NCBI RefSeq assembly: GCF_046244365.1
Contig: NZ_CP176395.1
Location: 1,922,001-1,986,000, forward strand
From: Paenibacillus_V sp046244365
GTDB taxonomy: Bacteria; Bacillota; Bacilli; Paenibacillales; NBRC-103111
DNA length: 64,000 nt
Reading direction: 5' to 3'
This document shows positions 55,474 through 63,962 of this stretch, in pieces. Numbering within the stretch: position 1 is the stretch's first letter; every line of letters starts with the position of its first letter. Position numbers and translations under genes: made by a program. Under the pieces are notes generated by a model. The model did not search any database, was not told where the DNA came from, and worked only from the letters and a program-made list of their open reading frames with translations.

Positions 55474-55520
55474 GTTTATAGACATTCCTTTCGCTTCGAG
55501 CACGATGGAGGGTAGAGAAA

Positions 55521-55568
55521 TCTAACGGAGCTATTTTCGCCGAAATAGATACAAATAGCACCGTTAGA
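55521..55568. repeat. 16-bp inverted repeat between the binding protein and SGNH genes
   Basis: TCTAACGGAGCTATTT (55521-55536) and AAATAGCACCGTTAGA (55553-55568) pair with one mismatch around a 16-base loop. It may be a MITE-like or attenuating hairpin in the operon. Confidence 0.85.
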
Positions 55569-55609
55569 ATCTGTGGGGTCAGCACATGCGGCTCATGACC
55601 GCTATGGTG

Positions 55610-55641
55610 AAATTACTCTTATCGTTATTTCCCATTCGCAG
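55610..55641. repeat. 32-bp direct repeat, copy at the binding-protein 3' end
   Basis: It includes the last codons (AANGK) and stop of the binding-protein gene and about 15 bases beyond. The identical copy lies 799 bases away at 54811-54842. Confidence 0.95.
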
Positions 55642-57190
55642 CATACAGCTCATTCATTTCTTTGATCAAGTCTTCGCCGCCGCTCTTCAGCCACAGCTCG
55701 TTGGCCGCCTTCAAGCCTGCTTCGTCAATTTGACCGACAATGAATTTGGTTCTGGCGTCATTCGCAATATTATCCAATTGCGCGCCCTTTTGCGTATAAA
55801 CGGTCGATACGAAACCAGAAGTCGGGTCCGGAACGACGAATGCTTCATTCTCTTTCTGAACCTTGAGTACTTTCTCCTTAAGCGGAGTCACCACAGCCTG
55901 AAGCGCCTTATTTTCTGGAATGTTTGTTGCTACTTGGGACAAATCAGCCTTTTCCACAAGCAGTGCTTTGTCCGTCGTCACTTCAATCCCATTCGCCGTT
56001 TTTGTAAAGTGTCTGCCTTCAATTCCGTTGTACATCAAGTTTTGTATATCGGCATCGCTCAGCTTGTCCAGGAACGCCAATACGCGTTTCAGTTCCGCTT
56101 CTGTTTTTACCGTGGATTTGGAAATGTGGACCATACCTGCATAGCCCGTTGTCGGCAAGTTTCGGATTCCCTTAGGCCCGGCAACATCGCCGAAAATATC
56201 GAGGTATTGCCGATCTTCCTTGTTCAATTTTTTCATCGCTTCCACAACCGAGTTATTAAAATTCACGACAGCGTCCGCCTCGCCAAGCACAACACCGGCC
56301 TGATTGTTGGCAAGCGGTTCTACCCATTTCGCCGAATCCATGACGGCAAAGTCCTGATTGATCAGCTTCTCGTCATACAGCTTTTTGAAAAAGCGAAGCG
56401 CATCCATATATTCCGATGTAAAATGAACGGGCGTCAGTTTGCCATTGGCATCCACTCCCCATTTATTCGGAGCCCCAAACCACGTTTGCATCATCTCCCA
56501 CGGAAGATTGTATTTCGTAATGACCATGCCGTACGTATCCGCCTTCCCATTCTTATCCGGGTCTTGCGTGGCAAATGTTTTCAGCATATTGTAAAAATCA
56601 TCGATCGTTTTTGGGGGCTGCAAGCCGACATTTTCGAGCCAGTCTTTGCGAATCATCATCCCGTTTCTGCCGAGCGGACGAGTACGATAAAGACCATATA
56701 TCTTACCGTCGACGGAAGAGTTTTTCAACGTGATCGGGTTCGCTTTGCTTAAGTTCGGATAGTCCTTCAAGTAGGGTCCAAGCTCCCAAAAAGCGCCCGA
56801 TCTGGCTGCATTCACGAAGCTGGCCGTCTTGCTCTGCACGACCATGATCGCAGGCATTTTGCCGGACGCCAACTTAATATTGTACTTGTCCGAGTAGGAC
56901 GAATTGGGCGCCCATTCAAAATGGAGTTTGGTGTTTGTCGCCTTTTCGAGCGCTTGAATGACCGGACTGTCCTCCTTCGGGCTCTCGGTTCCAAAGGAAG
57001 GAAGCATAATATCGAGATTGAGTGGCGGTTGCGTAGTTGGCGATGCGCTATTCGCGGCAGGTGACGTACTGTTCCCGGCCGGCTCCTTGCTAGTCCCCCC
57101 GTTTGAGCATCCGATCATCCCGGTGAGACCTACTGCTGAAACAAGCGCCAGGGCAATCCCTCGTTGTAGCGATTTCTTGTTCGTTGCCAT
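55625..57190 (-). CDS. ABC transporter solute-binding lipoprotein (LplA-like)
   Basis: A 521-residue lipoprotein with lipobox Cys28 (GMIGC), a Ser/Pro/Thr linker and LplA-like fold (NLDIMLPSFGTESP, RKDWLENVGLQPPKTIDDFY, DPDKNGKADTYGMV). It is third in the minus-strand operon, after the two permeases. In the first two loci the binding protein comes first. Confidence 0.93.
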   Translation of the reverse strand: MATNKKSLQRGIALALVSAVGLTGMIGCSNGGTSKEPAGNSTSPAANSASPTTQPPLNLDIMLPSFGTESPKEDSPVIQALEKATNTKLHFEWAPNSSYSDKYNIKLASGKMPAIMVVQSKTASFVNAARSGAFWELGPYLKDYPNLSKANPITLKNSSVDGKIYGLYRTRPLGRNGMMIRKDWLENVGLQPPKTIDDFYNMLKTFATQDPDKNGKADTYGMVITKYNLPWEMMQTWFGAPNKWGVDANGKLTPVHFTSEYMDALRFFKKLYDEKLINQDFAVMDSAKWVEPLANNQAGVVLGEADAVVNFNNSVVEAMKKLNKEDRQYLDIFGDVAGPKGIRNLPTTGYAGMVHISKSTVKTEAELKRVLAFLDKLSDADIQNLMYNGIEGRHFTKTANGIEVTTDKALLVEKADLSQVATNIPENKALQAVVTPLKEKVLKVQKENEAFVVPDPTSGFVSTVYTQKGAQLDNIANDARTKFIVGQIDEAGLKAANELWLKSGGEDLIKEMNELYAANGK

Positions 57191-57232
57191 TATTGCGTCA
57201 TTCCTCTCTCTGTTTTGTTAGAATCCAGACGA

Positions 57233-58114
57233 TTATCCTTTAACGGAACCAAGCAGTACCCCTTTGGCAAAATGCTTTTGCAGGAACGGATACACGATCA
57301 GAATCGGAACGGTGCCAACTACGATAGCCGCCATTTTCACGGCTTGCTCGGGAGGCTGTACGAACAACTGGTCCATTTGCGCCGAATCCCCCAAGCTCCC
57401 CTGCGACAGCAAGACGATTTGCCGAAGTAATACCTGCAATGGCCATTTCTCGGGCTGGTCCACATAAAGCAGCGCGGTGAAGAAATTATTCCAGTGACCG
57501 ACCGCGTAAAACATGCCGAATGTAGCCAAAACCGGCTTGGATAACGGCAGCACAATTTTCCATAATACGCCGATTTCCGTACAGCCGTCTATTCGGGCCG
57601 CTTCTTCCAGCCCTGGAGGAAGCTCCTGGAAAAAATTTTTCACGATGATCAGATTGAATGCGCTTATCGCGCCCGGCAACATCAAAGCCCAATAGGTGTC
57701 GAGCAGACCCAGGCTTTTTACGATCAGGAAGGTAGGGATGAGTCCGCCGCTAAACAGCATGGAAAACACAACCAGGTTAAGAATGGTATTCCTGCCATGC
57801 AGCGTTCTGCGTGCCAGCGGGTAAGCCATCGTAACGGTAAAAAACAGATTGACTATGGTACCTACTACAGTCACATAAATCGAGACCATAATGCTGCGGA
57901 TCAGCGTATCCGATGAGAAAATATACGTATACGCATTCAGGGAATACTCCGTCGGAATCAGAAAAAAACCTCTGGCAGTCAATTCCGCCTCCGTAGCAAA
58001 AGAACCGCCAATAATATAAAGAAAAGGGATGATGGAGCAAAGGGCGAACAACGCCAGCAAGAAGTAGTTGAACCCATCGAATATCCTTGCGGATACGGTG
58101 TACCGTTTTCCCAT
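57233..58114 (-). CDS. ABC transporter permease, LplC-like
   Basis: A 293-residue permease with six predicted spans, EAA loop (LEEAARIDGCTEIGVLWKIV) and the ending FAKGVLLGSVKG. The frame opens with TTG at 58129, but ATG 58114 has GGAGG 8 bases before it. It follows the LplB-like gene by 27 bases. Confidence 0.93.
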   Translation of the reverse strand: MGKRYTVSARIFDGFNYFLLALFALCSIIPFLYIIGGSFATEAELTARGFFLIPTEYSLNAYTYIFSSDTLIRSIMVSIYVTVVGTIVNLFFTVTMAYPLARRTLHGRNTILNLVVFSMLFSGGLIPTFLIVKSLGLLDTYWALMLPGAISAFNLIIVKNFFQELPPGLEEAARIDGCTEIGVLWKIVLPLSKPVLATFGMFYAVGHWNNFFTALLYVDQPEKWPLQVLLRQIVLLSQGSLGDSAQMDQLFVQPPEQAVKMAAIVVGTVPILIVYPFLQKHFAKGVLLGSVKG

Positions 58115-58141
58115 ATGATTTTCCTCCAACCATAAATCAAC

Positions 58142-59089
58142 TCAATAAATGCCCGATTGCCCGAATTTCTTCGCCAGGTAGTTGCTGGACAATACGAGAA
58201 TGACGCCTACGATCGATTTAAACAAACCGACTGCCGTACTGTAGCTGAAAGCTCCCCCTCTGATCCCGGTGTCATACACATACGTGTCGAATACATCGGC
58301 CACATCGCGATTGAGCGCATTCATCATCAAATAAATGTGCTCGAACCCGTTATCGAGAACATACCCCATCCTGAGAATGAGCAGAATGACGATTGTGCTT
58401 CGGATGGCCGGCAGCGTAATATGCCACATCTGACGCCATCTTCCCGCACCGTCGACGATCGCGGCTTCGTACTGCTCTACACTGACGCCCGCCAGCGCAG
58501 CCAAAATAATAATCGTCCCCCACCCGGCCTCTTTCCATATCGTTTGTAAAATGATCAATGGCCGGAACCAATCGGGGTCGGACAAGAAAGCGATCTTCGT
58601 GCCCGTATACTGCTGCAACAGCTCGTTGACGATCCCGCCATCGGTCGTTAAGAACACGTAGGTAATGCTGACCACGATGACCATCGAGATGAAGTGCGGG
58701 ACGTAAATCAGCGTCTGAATCGTCCGCTTGACGATCGCAATTCTAACCTCGTTGAGCATAAGCGCGATAAAGATAGGGGCAGGGAAATAAAAGATAATAT
58801 TGTACAATGACAGCAATAGCGTATTGCGAAGCAGTTTGATGAAATCGGGATTTTGAAAAAAGATGGTGAAGTGTTCCACTCCGACCCACTTGCTCTGCCA
58901 AAACCCTAAAAACGGCTGGTAATTCTGAAACGCAATGAGCACTCCCCACATCGGGATGTACTTGAAAACAAGGAAATACAGAACCCCCGGTAACAGCAGC
59001 ACATACAACCACTTGTCTTTCTTTACATGACGAAGCCAATTCGTCTCCGTTCGGCCTGCCGGTTTCGCGCTCGACAACATTTTATCCAT
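58142..59089 (-). CDS. ABC transporter permease, LplB-like
   Basis: A 315-residue permease with six predicted spans and EAA loop (QYEAAIVDGAGRWRQMWHIT). ATG 59089 follows AAGGAGAT. The longer frame from 59236 reads through intergenic DNA and is not used. It heads the operon LplB-LplC-binding protein-SGNH-DUF4838. A terminator lies between it and the upstream AraC gene, so it has its own promoter in 59090-59257. Confidence 0.93.
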   Translation of the reverse strand: MDKMLSSAKPAGRTETNWLRHVKKDKWLYVLLLPGVLYFLVFKYIPMWGVLIAFQNYQPFLGFWQSKWVGVEHFTIFFQNPDFIKLLRNTLLLSLYNIIFYFPAPIFIALMLNEVRIAIVKRTIQTLIYVPHFISMVIVVSITYVFLTTDGGIVNELLQQYTGTKIAFLSDPDWFRPLIILQTIWKEAGWGTIIILAALAGVSVEQYEAAIVDGAGRWRQMWHITLPAIRSTIVILLILRMGYVLDNGFEHIYLMMNALNRDVADVFDTYVYDTGIRGGAFSYSTAVGLFKSIVGVILVLSSNYLAKKFGQSGIY

Positions 59090-59257
59090 CGGTATCTCCT
59101 TTCGGATGTTCCTCCTTTCTGCATGAGGTGTATTCGCAACTGAATCATAGGGCAGGATCATTTTGCAGGCAATTATACATTTTGGATGGAGGAGCAACGG
59201 CCGCGACAGAGCTGGTTTTGCACTTTTTATCCACATTAGACTATCTCGCCGTATGCC

Positions 59258-59297
59258 AGAAAAGCCCTCAAACGCCTAAATAACAGACGTTGAGGGC
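59258..59297 (-). terminator. Terminator after the third AraC sensor gene
   Basis: On the minus strand, GCCCTCAACGTC pairs with GGCGTTTGAGGGC across an AT-rich loop, followed by TTTTC. Confidence 0.8.
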
Positions 59298-59322
59298 AAC
59301 AATGAATCGTACGGCGTACTGA

Positions 59323-61650
59323 TCATACGGTTGCATCACGGCTTTTATCCCGATACTGGCCTGGCGTAATGCCTTCCTGCTTCTTAAAAATACGGTTGAA
59401 ATACGTCTGCTGGTACCCGACCGCTTCCGCGATGTCATTCATTTTCATATCCGTTTCCCGCAACAATTCCTTCGCCTTGTTCAATCGCAAGTCCGTCACA
59501 TAATCAATAAAATTGATTCCTGTTACTTGCTTGAACGATTTGCTCAAGGTAAATGGATTCGTCCCTAATTGATCCGCGCAGCTATCCAGCGAAATATCCT
59601 TCGCATAGTTCGTTTCCATATAGCGGATCGCTTGTTCGATAATCTTCTGCACCTGGGTATTCGATCGCTCTGCCATCGCCTCGATAAACGGATTGGCCAC
59701 TTTCGTGCAGATAAGCTGAATGATCTGCTCCCGCTCCCGGGTTTGCAGCAGGCTTTCGAATACATTAGCACCCTCTAACGGCGTTTTCACACGAATCCCC
59801 GATAGCATAATCATATGCTGCATACTGCCGACCAGAAGAAGCATACTTTGCTTCACAACCGCTTCTTTGTTCCCTCCGTCCGCCACTTCGTTCAGAAACT
59901 GCTCGAGCAGACGCTCGACATCCCTCTGCTGCCCCATTCGCATCGATTGTACGATGTCCCGTTCCAGCGCGAACGGGTATTGGAAGGCGCCGGGTTCAAG
60001 TGCAGCATCAGGCTGCTCCATGTCGATGATCTGATTGGCGTCTTTCATTATGCGAGCCCACGAAACCTGGCTGGCCTCTCCGAATATAGCCGGGATATTC
60101 CGCACCACATCCGTCGGCTTGCCAATCGTAATCGTCACGCGGACGTAAAGGATCTGATTGATCGTTTGCGTCAGCTCTTTGCTCATCGCAAGCAGTTCCA
60201 TTCTCGCTGAAGCCGCATCGGAGGCGAATACGAGCAGGCCGATCGACGAATCGTGAAAGTTAATGACACTGAATTCCTTCAAGCGCGATGCCGCCAGCTC
60301 CTGGATGATATTGGCCGCCGCGAACGTGGCAAGTCCTCTGTCATCATGAGTAAATCGCCCATCCGATTGCGAAAATCCGGTTAATTGCACATTGGTTACG
60401 ATAAATTGCCGGCCGTCGGTTTCCCAACCGTACTGCTTCATGCGATTCTTGAGCTCCTGTTCGGAATAACGATTCAAGTATTGATGGAACAGCTGCAGCA
60501 GAAAACCCTCTCTAATATGAGGCAGTTGTTCCTGAAGCTTGCTCTGTAGGAGGCTGCTTTCCCGCGATAAATGCCCCCATTGTTTTTCAAGAAGCTGGAA
60601 TTCGTCGAGGTTTCGGCTCAATCCCCCGGCCTTTCCTCCGGCAAGCACATTCATCAGCCGCATTACCGGCGAATAGATGCGATTGGAGGCGAACCACGAC
60701 AGCGCCAATGCCAAAGCAAAGCCGGAAATACTGAAGAGGAGTATCAATTGGGATACGAAAATAATCGGCGAGGTGATGGCCGAGATGGGAGTGGCAGAGA
60801 CATAAGTCCACTCGGTATCGATTCGCGGCAGCTTGCCGACTGAAACCGAATAATCGTCACCGTTCCATTTGAACGAGAAAGCCCTCTCGACGTCTCCCGC
60901 TTGCATGACGGCTTCCTTAATGGCCGCTTCAAACTCGTTCGGTGAAGAAGCTCCACTCTGGACGGCTGCGAAAATGTCATGTTGCCGATTCATCAGAAAG
61001 GTTGCGCCTTTATCGTAGGGATTCAGCACCTTCAACATGTTCTCGACTTTCTCGCGGTTCAGCGTGGCGACCAGGACACCGAACGGGTTTTGGTTCATAT
61101 CCATGATCTTGTGGACCAACAAGGCTTCATTCGAAGCGGATGGTTCGGCGACTTGAGACGCATTCGTCCAGTAGGCCGTGCCCCCTTTGCTCAGCAATTG
61201 CTTGAAATACGTAATCTGGCTCTGGTCGTTGGGTGGATTGTATTCCGGGTTGAACCGCACAGGCGACGGCCTGTCAATAAACAGCTCAACCCCTTTGATG
61301 AGCGGATGAGAGCCCTGCATCACGAGCAGCGTCTTGTAGATGTCCCTTGTTTCCGCAAAATGATAGACAAAATCAAGCGTTTGCAAGCTTTCGCCAAAAC
61401 GCGGCTCGAAGGCCCAGTGACTCAAGGTCAATTCCAAATAGTTTAATTGCTCGTCCATATTTCGGGACTGCTCCAAAATTTGTTTCTGATGCGATTCAAT
61501 CAATGCGGACTCGATTTTAGCGGATACGATCCAGTAAACGCTTCCACCAATGACAAGCCCGGGAATGCTCGCGCTGAGCAGAATGAGAACGAGACTTTTT
61601 CTGTAAAAGTTTCCTTTGGAATATTGAAAGAATCGGTGCCATTTATTCAT
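59323..61650 (-). CDS. Membrane-bound AraC-family transcriptional regulator (YesN/cache type)
   Basis: A 775-residue sensor-regulator. First membrane segment about 17-38 (SLVLILLSASIPGLVIGGSV), extracellular cache-like region to about 295, second segment about 300-320, linker, and a C-terminal AraC domain (about 675-770; ISLDSCADQLGTNPFTLSKSF and MNDIAEAVGYQQTYFNRIF). It is upstream of and in the same direction as the third importer operon, separated by a terminator, and is the likely activator of that operon. Confidence 0.91.
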   Translation of the reverse strand: MNKWHRFFQYSKGNFYRKSLVLILLSASIPGLVIGGSVYWIVSAKIESALIESHQKQILEQSRNMDEQLNYLELTLSHWAFEPRFGESLQTLDFVYHFAETRDIYKTLLVMQGSHPLIKGVELFIDRPSPVRFNPEYNPPNDQSQITYFKQLLSKGGTAYWTNASQVAEPSASNEALLVHKIMDMNQNPFGVLVATLNREKVENMLKVLNPYDKGATFLMNRQHDIFAAVQSGASSPNEFEAAIKEAVMQAGDVERAFSFKWNGDDYSVSVGKLPRIDTEWTYVSATPISAITSPIIFVSQLILLFSISGFALALALSWFASNRIYSPVMRLMNVLAGGKAGGLSRNLDEFQLLEKQWGHLSRESSLLQSKLQEQLPHIREGFLLQLFHQYLNRYSEQELKNRMKQYGWETDGRQFIVTNVQLTGFSQSDGRFTHDDRGLATFAAANIIQELAASRLKEFSVINFHDSSIGLLVFASDAASARMELLAMSKELTQTINQILYVRVTITIGKPTDVVRNIPAIFGEASQVSWARIMKDANQIIDMEQPDAALEPGAFQYPFALERDIVQSMRMGQQRDVERLLEQFLNEVADGGNKEAVVKQSMLLLVGSMQHMIMLSGIRVKTPLEGANVFESLLQTREREQIIQLICTKVANPFIEAMAERSNTQVQKIIEQAIRYMETNYAKDISLDSCADQLGTNPFTLSKSFKQVTGINFIDYVTDLRLNKAKELLRETDMKMNDIAEAVGYQQTYFNRIFKKQEGITPGQYRDKSRDATV

Positions 61651-62027
61651 CTTTTCTCACCCGTCGTTTTGGTTTCGGCAGAAGTAGTATACCCTATAGC
61701 CGTTTTTTTGGGTACCGGTATGCGAATAAATTCATGCGTCTGCCAGGTAGTAGTACTTAAATAAATCCAAAGAACTCGTGCATTACCATTTAGACAAATA
61801 AATAGACTATGCGATCTTTGCTTTGAAGAATGAAGAGAATGACGAGCATAAAGATAAAAAGCTACATCACGAGGCTGCCGCAGAGATGAACAGCACCTCG
61901 CTCCGAACGGGCAGGATTGTTCAATTGTTTCTCGAATATTTTCTGAGTTGGATAATTTTATAAGTGAATATAACGTTATGTGTAATCACTGTGTGATATT
62001 TAATGAAAGCATCTAAAGGAGGCCTGT
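61651..62027. other. AT-rich intergenic region with a dispersed-repeat copy
   Basis: It contains a hairpin-like GAGGCTGCCGC...GCACCTCG stretch followed by the arm GAACGGGCAGGATTGTTCAA (61905-61924). AAAGGAGG lies before the phosphatase ATG. No other gene is supported. Confidence 0.6.
61870..61930. repeat. Dispersed repeat copy before the phosphatase gene
   Basis: The GAGGCTGCC-type imperfect hairpin and the arm GAACGGGCAGGATTGTTCAA (61905-61924) are related to 22160-22232 and 52110-52190. Confidence 0.55.
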
Positions 62028-62594
62028 ATGAAGACAATTATCTATATGGTTAGGCATGGAGAATCACCATACAATGAAGGAAATGAAAGAACAAGAGGGC
62101 TTACCCCAAAAGGAAAGATCGATATTGAAAAAGTAACGAAGTTACTTATAGGTGAAGGAATAGATATGATTATATCAAGTCCTTATACTCGAGCAATTCT
62201 TAGTGTTGAGGGATTGGCCGAGCACTTAAAGTTAGATATTAAAGTATTTGAAGATCTTAGAGAACGTCATTTTGCATCTTATATTATTGAAAATGCAGAG
62301 TTAATGTCTAGTATCAGAGAGAGTTTTAATGACCCTAATTATACCTTTCCGGGTGGAGAGTCTAATGCTGATTGTCAGAAAAGAGCAATCTCAGTTCTAA
62401 AACCCATATTAAAAGAGCACAGAGGGAAGAAAATAGCAATCGGGACTCATGGTCTTGTAATGACTTTGATGATGAATCATTTTGATTCAGCTTTTGGCTT
62501 GGAGTTTTTGAATCAATTAAAGAAACCAGATATCTATAAAATGCAATTCGAGGACTTAGAATTAGAAGAAGTAACAAGAATGTGGAATGATTAG
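62028..62594 (+). CDS. Histidine phosphatase (phosphoglycerate-mutase-like) family protein
   Basis: A 188-residue branch-1 histidine phosphatase. The catalytic motif VRHGESPYNEGNERTRGLTPKG is seen in two pieces at residues 8-29 (RHGES then GLTPKG), with later Arg in SPYTRAI, Glu in LRERHF and second His in GTHGLV. It would dephosphorylate a small molecule, and the substrate is unknown. The gene is AT-rich, monocistronic and lies between copies of the dispersed repeat. Confidence 0.92.
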   Translation: MKTIIYMVRHGESPYNEGNERTRGLTPKGKIDIEKVTKLLIGEGIDMIISSPYTRAILSVEGLAEHLKLDIKVFEDLRERHFASYIIENAELMSSIRESFNDPNYTFPGGESNADCQKRAISVLKPILKEHRGKKIAIGTHGLVMTLMMNHFDSAFGLEFLNQLKKPDIYKMQFEDLELEEVTRMWND

Positions 62595-62909
62595 ATTTTA
62601 TAAGGTTTATCGAAGAGGACTGTGACATCACACAACACCATATTAAAGCATTGGGGCGATCGCCCCTCGGTCTGCCCGAGGGATCTCGGAATTAAGCTAA
62701 AGGGTACGATAGTGCAAATATCAGGGTGCAGATCACTGCGGCGACTGCTCCCTGTTTCTGTTGAAGTAACGGGCAGAATAACGCAACTATCCATTCCCTT
62801 GAGTCGCATGTATGTTAGCGGTATTTAGTTTATACGTGTTTGGAACAAACAGTACATTTGCTTCGTCTATTAGATAGAATAATTTTACATTTGAAGAGGA
62901 GAGGACGAA
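62595..62909. other. Gene-free region with palindromes and repeat arms
   Basis: Two overlapping palindromes, GGGGCGATCGCCCC (62653-62666) and CCCTCGG..CCGAGGG (62664-62682), share bases and cannot both form. Two repeat arms follow (62699-62717 and 62761-62780). GAGGAGAGG precedes the next gene. Confidence 0.65.
62699..62785. repeat. Dispersed repeat, two arms between the phosphatase and DUF3888 genes
   Basis: AAAGGGTACGATAGTGCAA at 62699-62717 and TTGAAGTAACGGGCAGAATA at 62761-62780. The latter is identical to 38552-38571. Confidence 0.7.
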
Positions 62910-63602
62910 TTGAAGAAACATTTTATTGCTGGTGTGTTGTGTGGTGCCTTCTTAATGGCAACAACTTCTGTATTTGCTTCAAGTGTAATTGATGCAACAA
63001 TCTTTCCAAGTAAAGTTACTTTTTTTCTAGCTAACGGGCTCTCCAAAGAAGTACAACTACAGGAAAGTGAGGAGGTGCTTAACTATAATAACAAGGCATA
63101 TGTACCTCTTCGTTTATTCGCTGAGGGCAGTGGTGCTCTAGTAGAATACACACAAGCCTCTCCTGAGACGGATAACAAACATAAAATAGATGTTCACTAT
63201 ATTGCTGAAGAGGCTCTTTCAGAGCAAACTTCAAATGCAGATGGTAATAAGCCGCTTGAAGACTCAAGGGAACTGCAGCTACAAGATATGCTTGTTTTAA
63301 TTCTACTTCCACATATGCAGGAGAAAATTACTGGGGTATACGCAGATGTAATTACAGTACCACCAGTTATTCATCCGGATTATGTAAATGTGAAGAGCAT
63401 TGAAAGGGTAGCTGCTTTTCGTGGTTTTGATTTTTTAATCACATTAGATGCTCAGCCCATAGTCGGTCCTCATATCCCTGTCGGCGAAGATGTACTTACA
63501 TATCGGATCTCGTCGGCAGGTGTTGAGCTTAAAAATTTTGAACATCTTAGAGGACCCGATAAGGATGATTTCCTCCCCAATTACCAAAATCTTTTGAAGT
63601 AA
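62910..63602 (+). CDS. Secreted DUF3888 protein with copper-amine-oxidase-like N-terminal part
   Basis: A 230-residue secreted protein of unknown function. Signal peptide (about 1-24, ending VFASS), then a short segment like the copper amine oxidase N-terminal (stalk) domain (YNNKAYVPLRLFAEGSGA), and a DUF3888 domain (about 120-225: LQDMLVLILLPHMQEKI, FDFLITLDAQPIVGPHIPVG, FEHLRGP). The start is TTG 62910 with GAGGAGAGG before it. It is AT-rich and ends exactly at a dispersed-repeat copy, whose TTGAAGTAA supplies the last two codons and the stop. Confidence 0.85.
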   Translation: MKKHFIAGVLCGAFLMATTSVFASSVIDATIFPSKVTFFLANGLSKEVQLQESEEVLNYNNKAYVPLRLFAEGSGALVEYTQASPETDNKHKIDVHYIAEEALSEQTSNADGNKPLEDSRELQLQDMLVLILLPHMQEKITGVYADVITVPPVIHPDYVNVKSIERVAAFRGFDFLITLDAQPIVGPHIPVGEDVLTYRISSAGVELKNFEHLRGPDKDDFLPNYQNLLK

Positions 63603-63665
63603 CGGGTAACGATAGTTTAACAACAATGCATGCTGTCACAAAATTAGTGGCAGCATGCATTGTTG
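63594..63665. repeat. Dispersed repeat overlapping the DUF3888 stop, with hairpin
   Basis: The arm TTGAAGTAACGGGTAACGAT starts in the coding sequence. A perfect 15-bp inverted repeat follows (63621-63635 with 63651-63665, CAACAATGCATGCTG and its complement). Confidence 0.75.
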
Positions 63666-63805
63666 ATTTCGGAAATTCTAAGAAACTCTACATGTTCTTA
63701 TGTATGCTTTAATTAGAACGTTTATTTGAAAATTTGGAAATCATATAGCTTTAAACGGCATGCTAGCATTTGTTATTTTTGATCTTAAGAACTACATTAA
63801 TAACG

Positions 63806-63838
63806 ACGATCAGGAATCTTTTCTGATCGTTTTATTTT
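63806..63838 (+). terminator. Rho-independent terminator
   Basis: ACGATCAG-GAATCTTTT-CTGATCGT is followed by TTTATTTTT. No gene in the window obviously feeds it except DUF3888, about 200 bases upstream. Confidence 0.75.
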
Positions 63839-63962
63839 TATTGATCCATTTTTATAAAAGAAAGAAAAGCAACCGGAACGTCGCCGCGGGAACTAAAATA
63901 AATATATTGATTTCCAAATCAGTGATTGGATTGTCAGTGAAGGCAGCACCAATTTTCTCATT

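Noticed and set aside
55586..56752. A 388-codon plus-strand frame opposite the third binding-protein gene
   Set aside because: Shadow of a clear lipoprotein gene. Composition (Phe/His/Arg) is unlike a real protein.
61802..61962. A frame reading DYAIFALKNEENDEHKDK before the phosphatase gene
   Set aside because: It lacks a start codon in a sensible place and runs through a dispersed-repeat copy.
21641..63665. Reading the dispersed repeats as true integron attC sites
   Set aside because: Some copies have AAC and GTT-like borders, but the conserved attC core spacing is not consistently present and no integron integrase is in the window. The cassette-like pattern is kept as a finding without this label.
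22338..63962. Treating the whole 22.3-64 kb stretch as one transposon
   Set aside because: The tips at 22338 and 63963 point the same way, so they cannot be the two ends of one element. No inverted partner was noticed between them, though I could not run a full motif scan.
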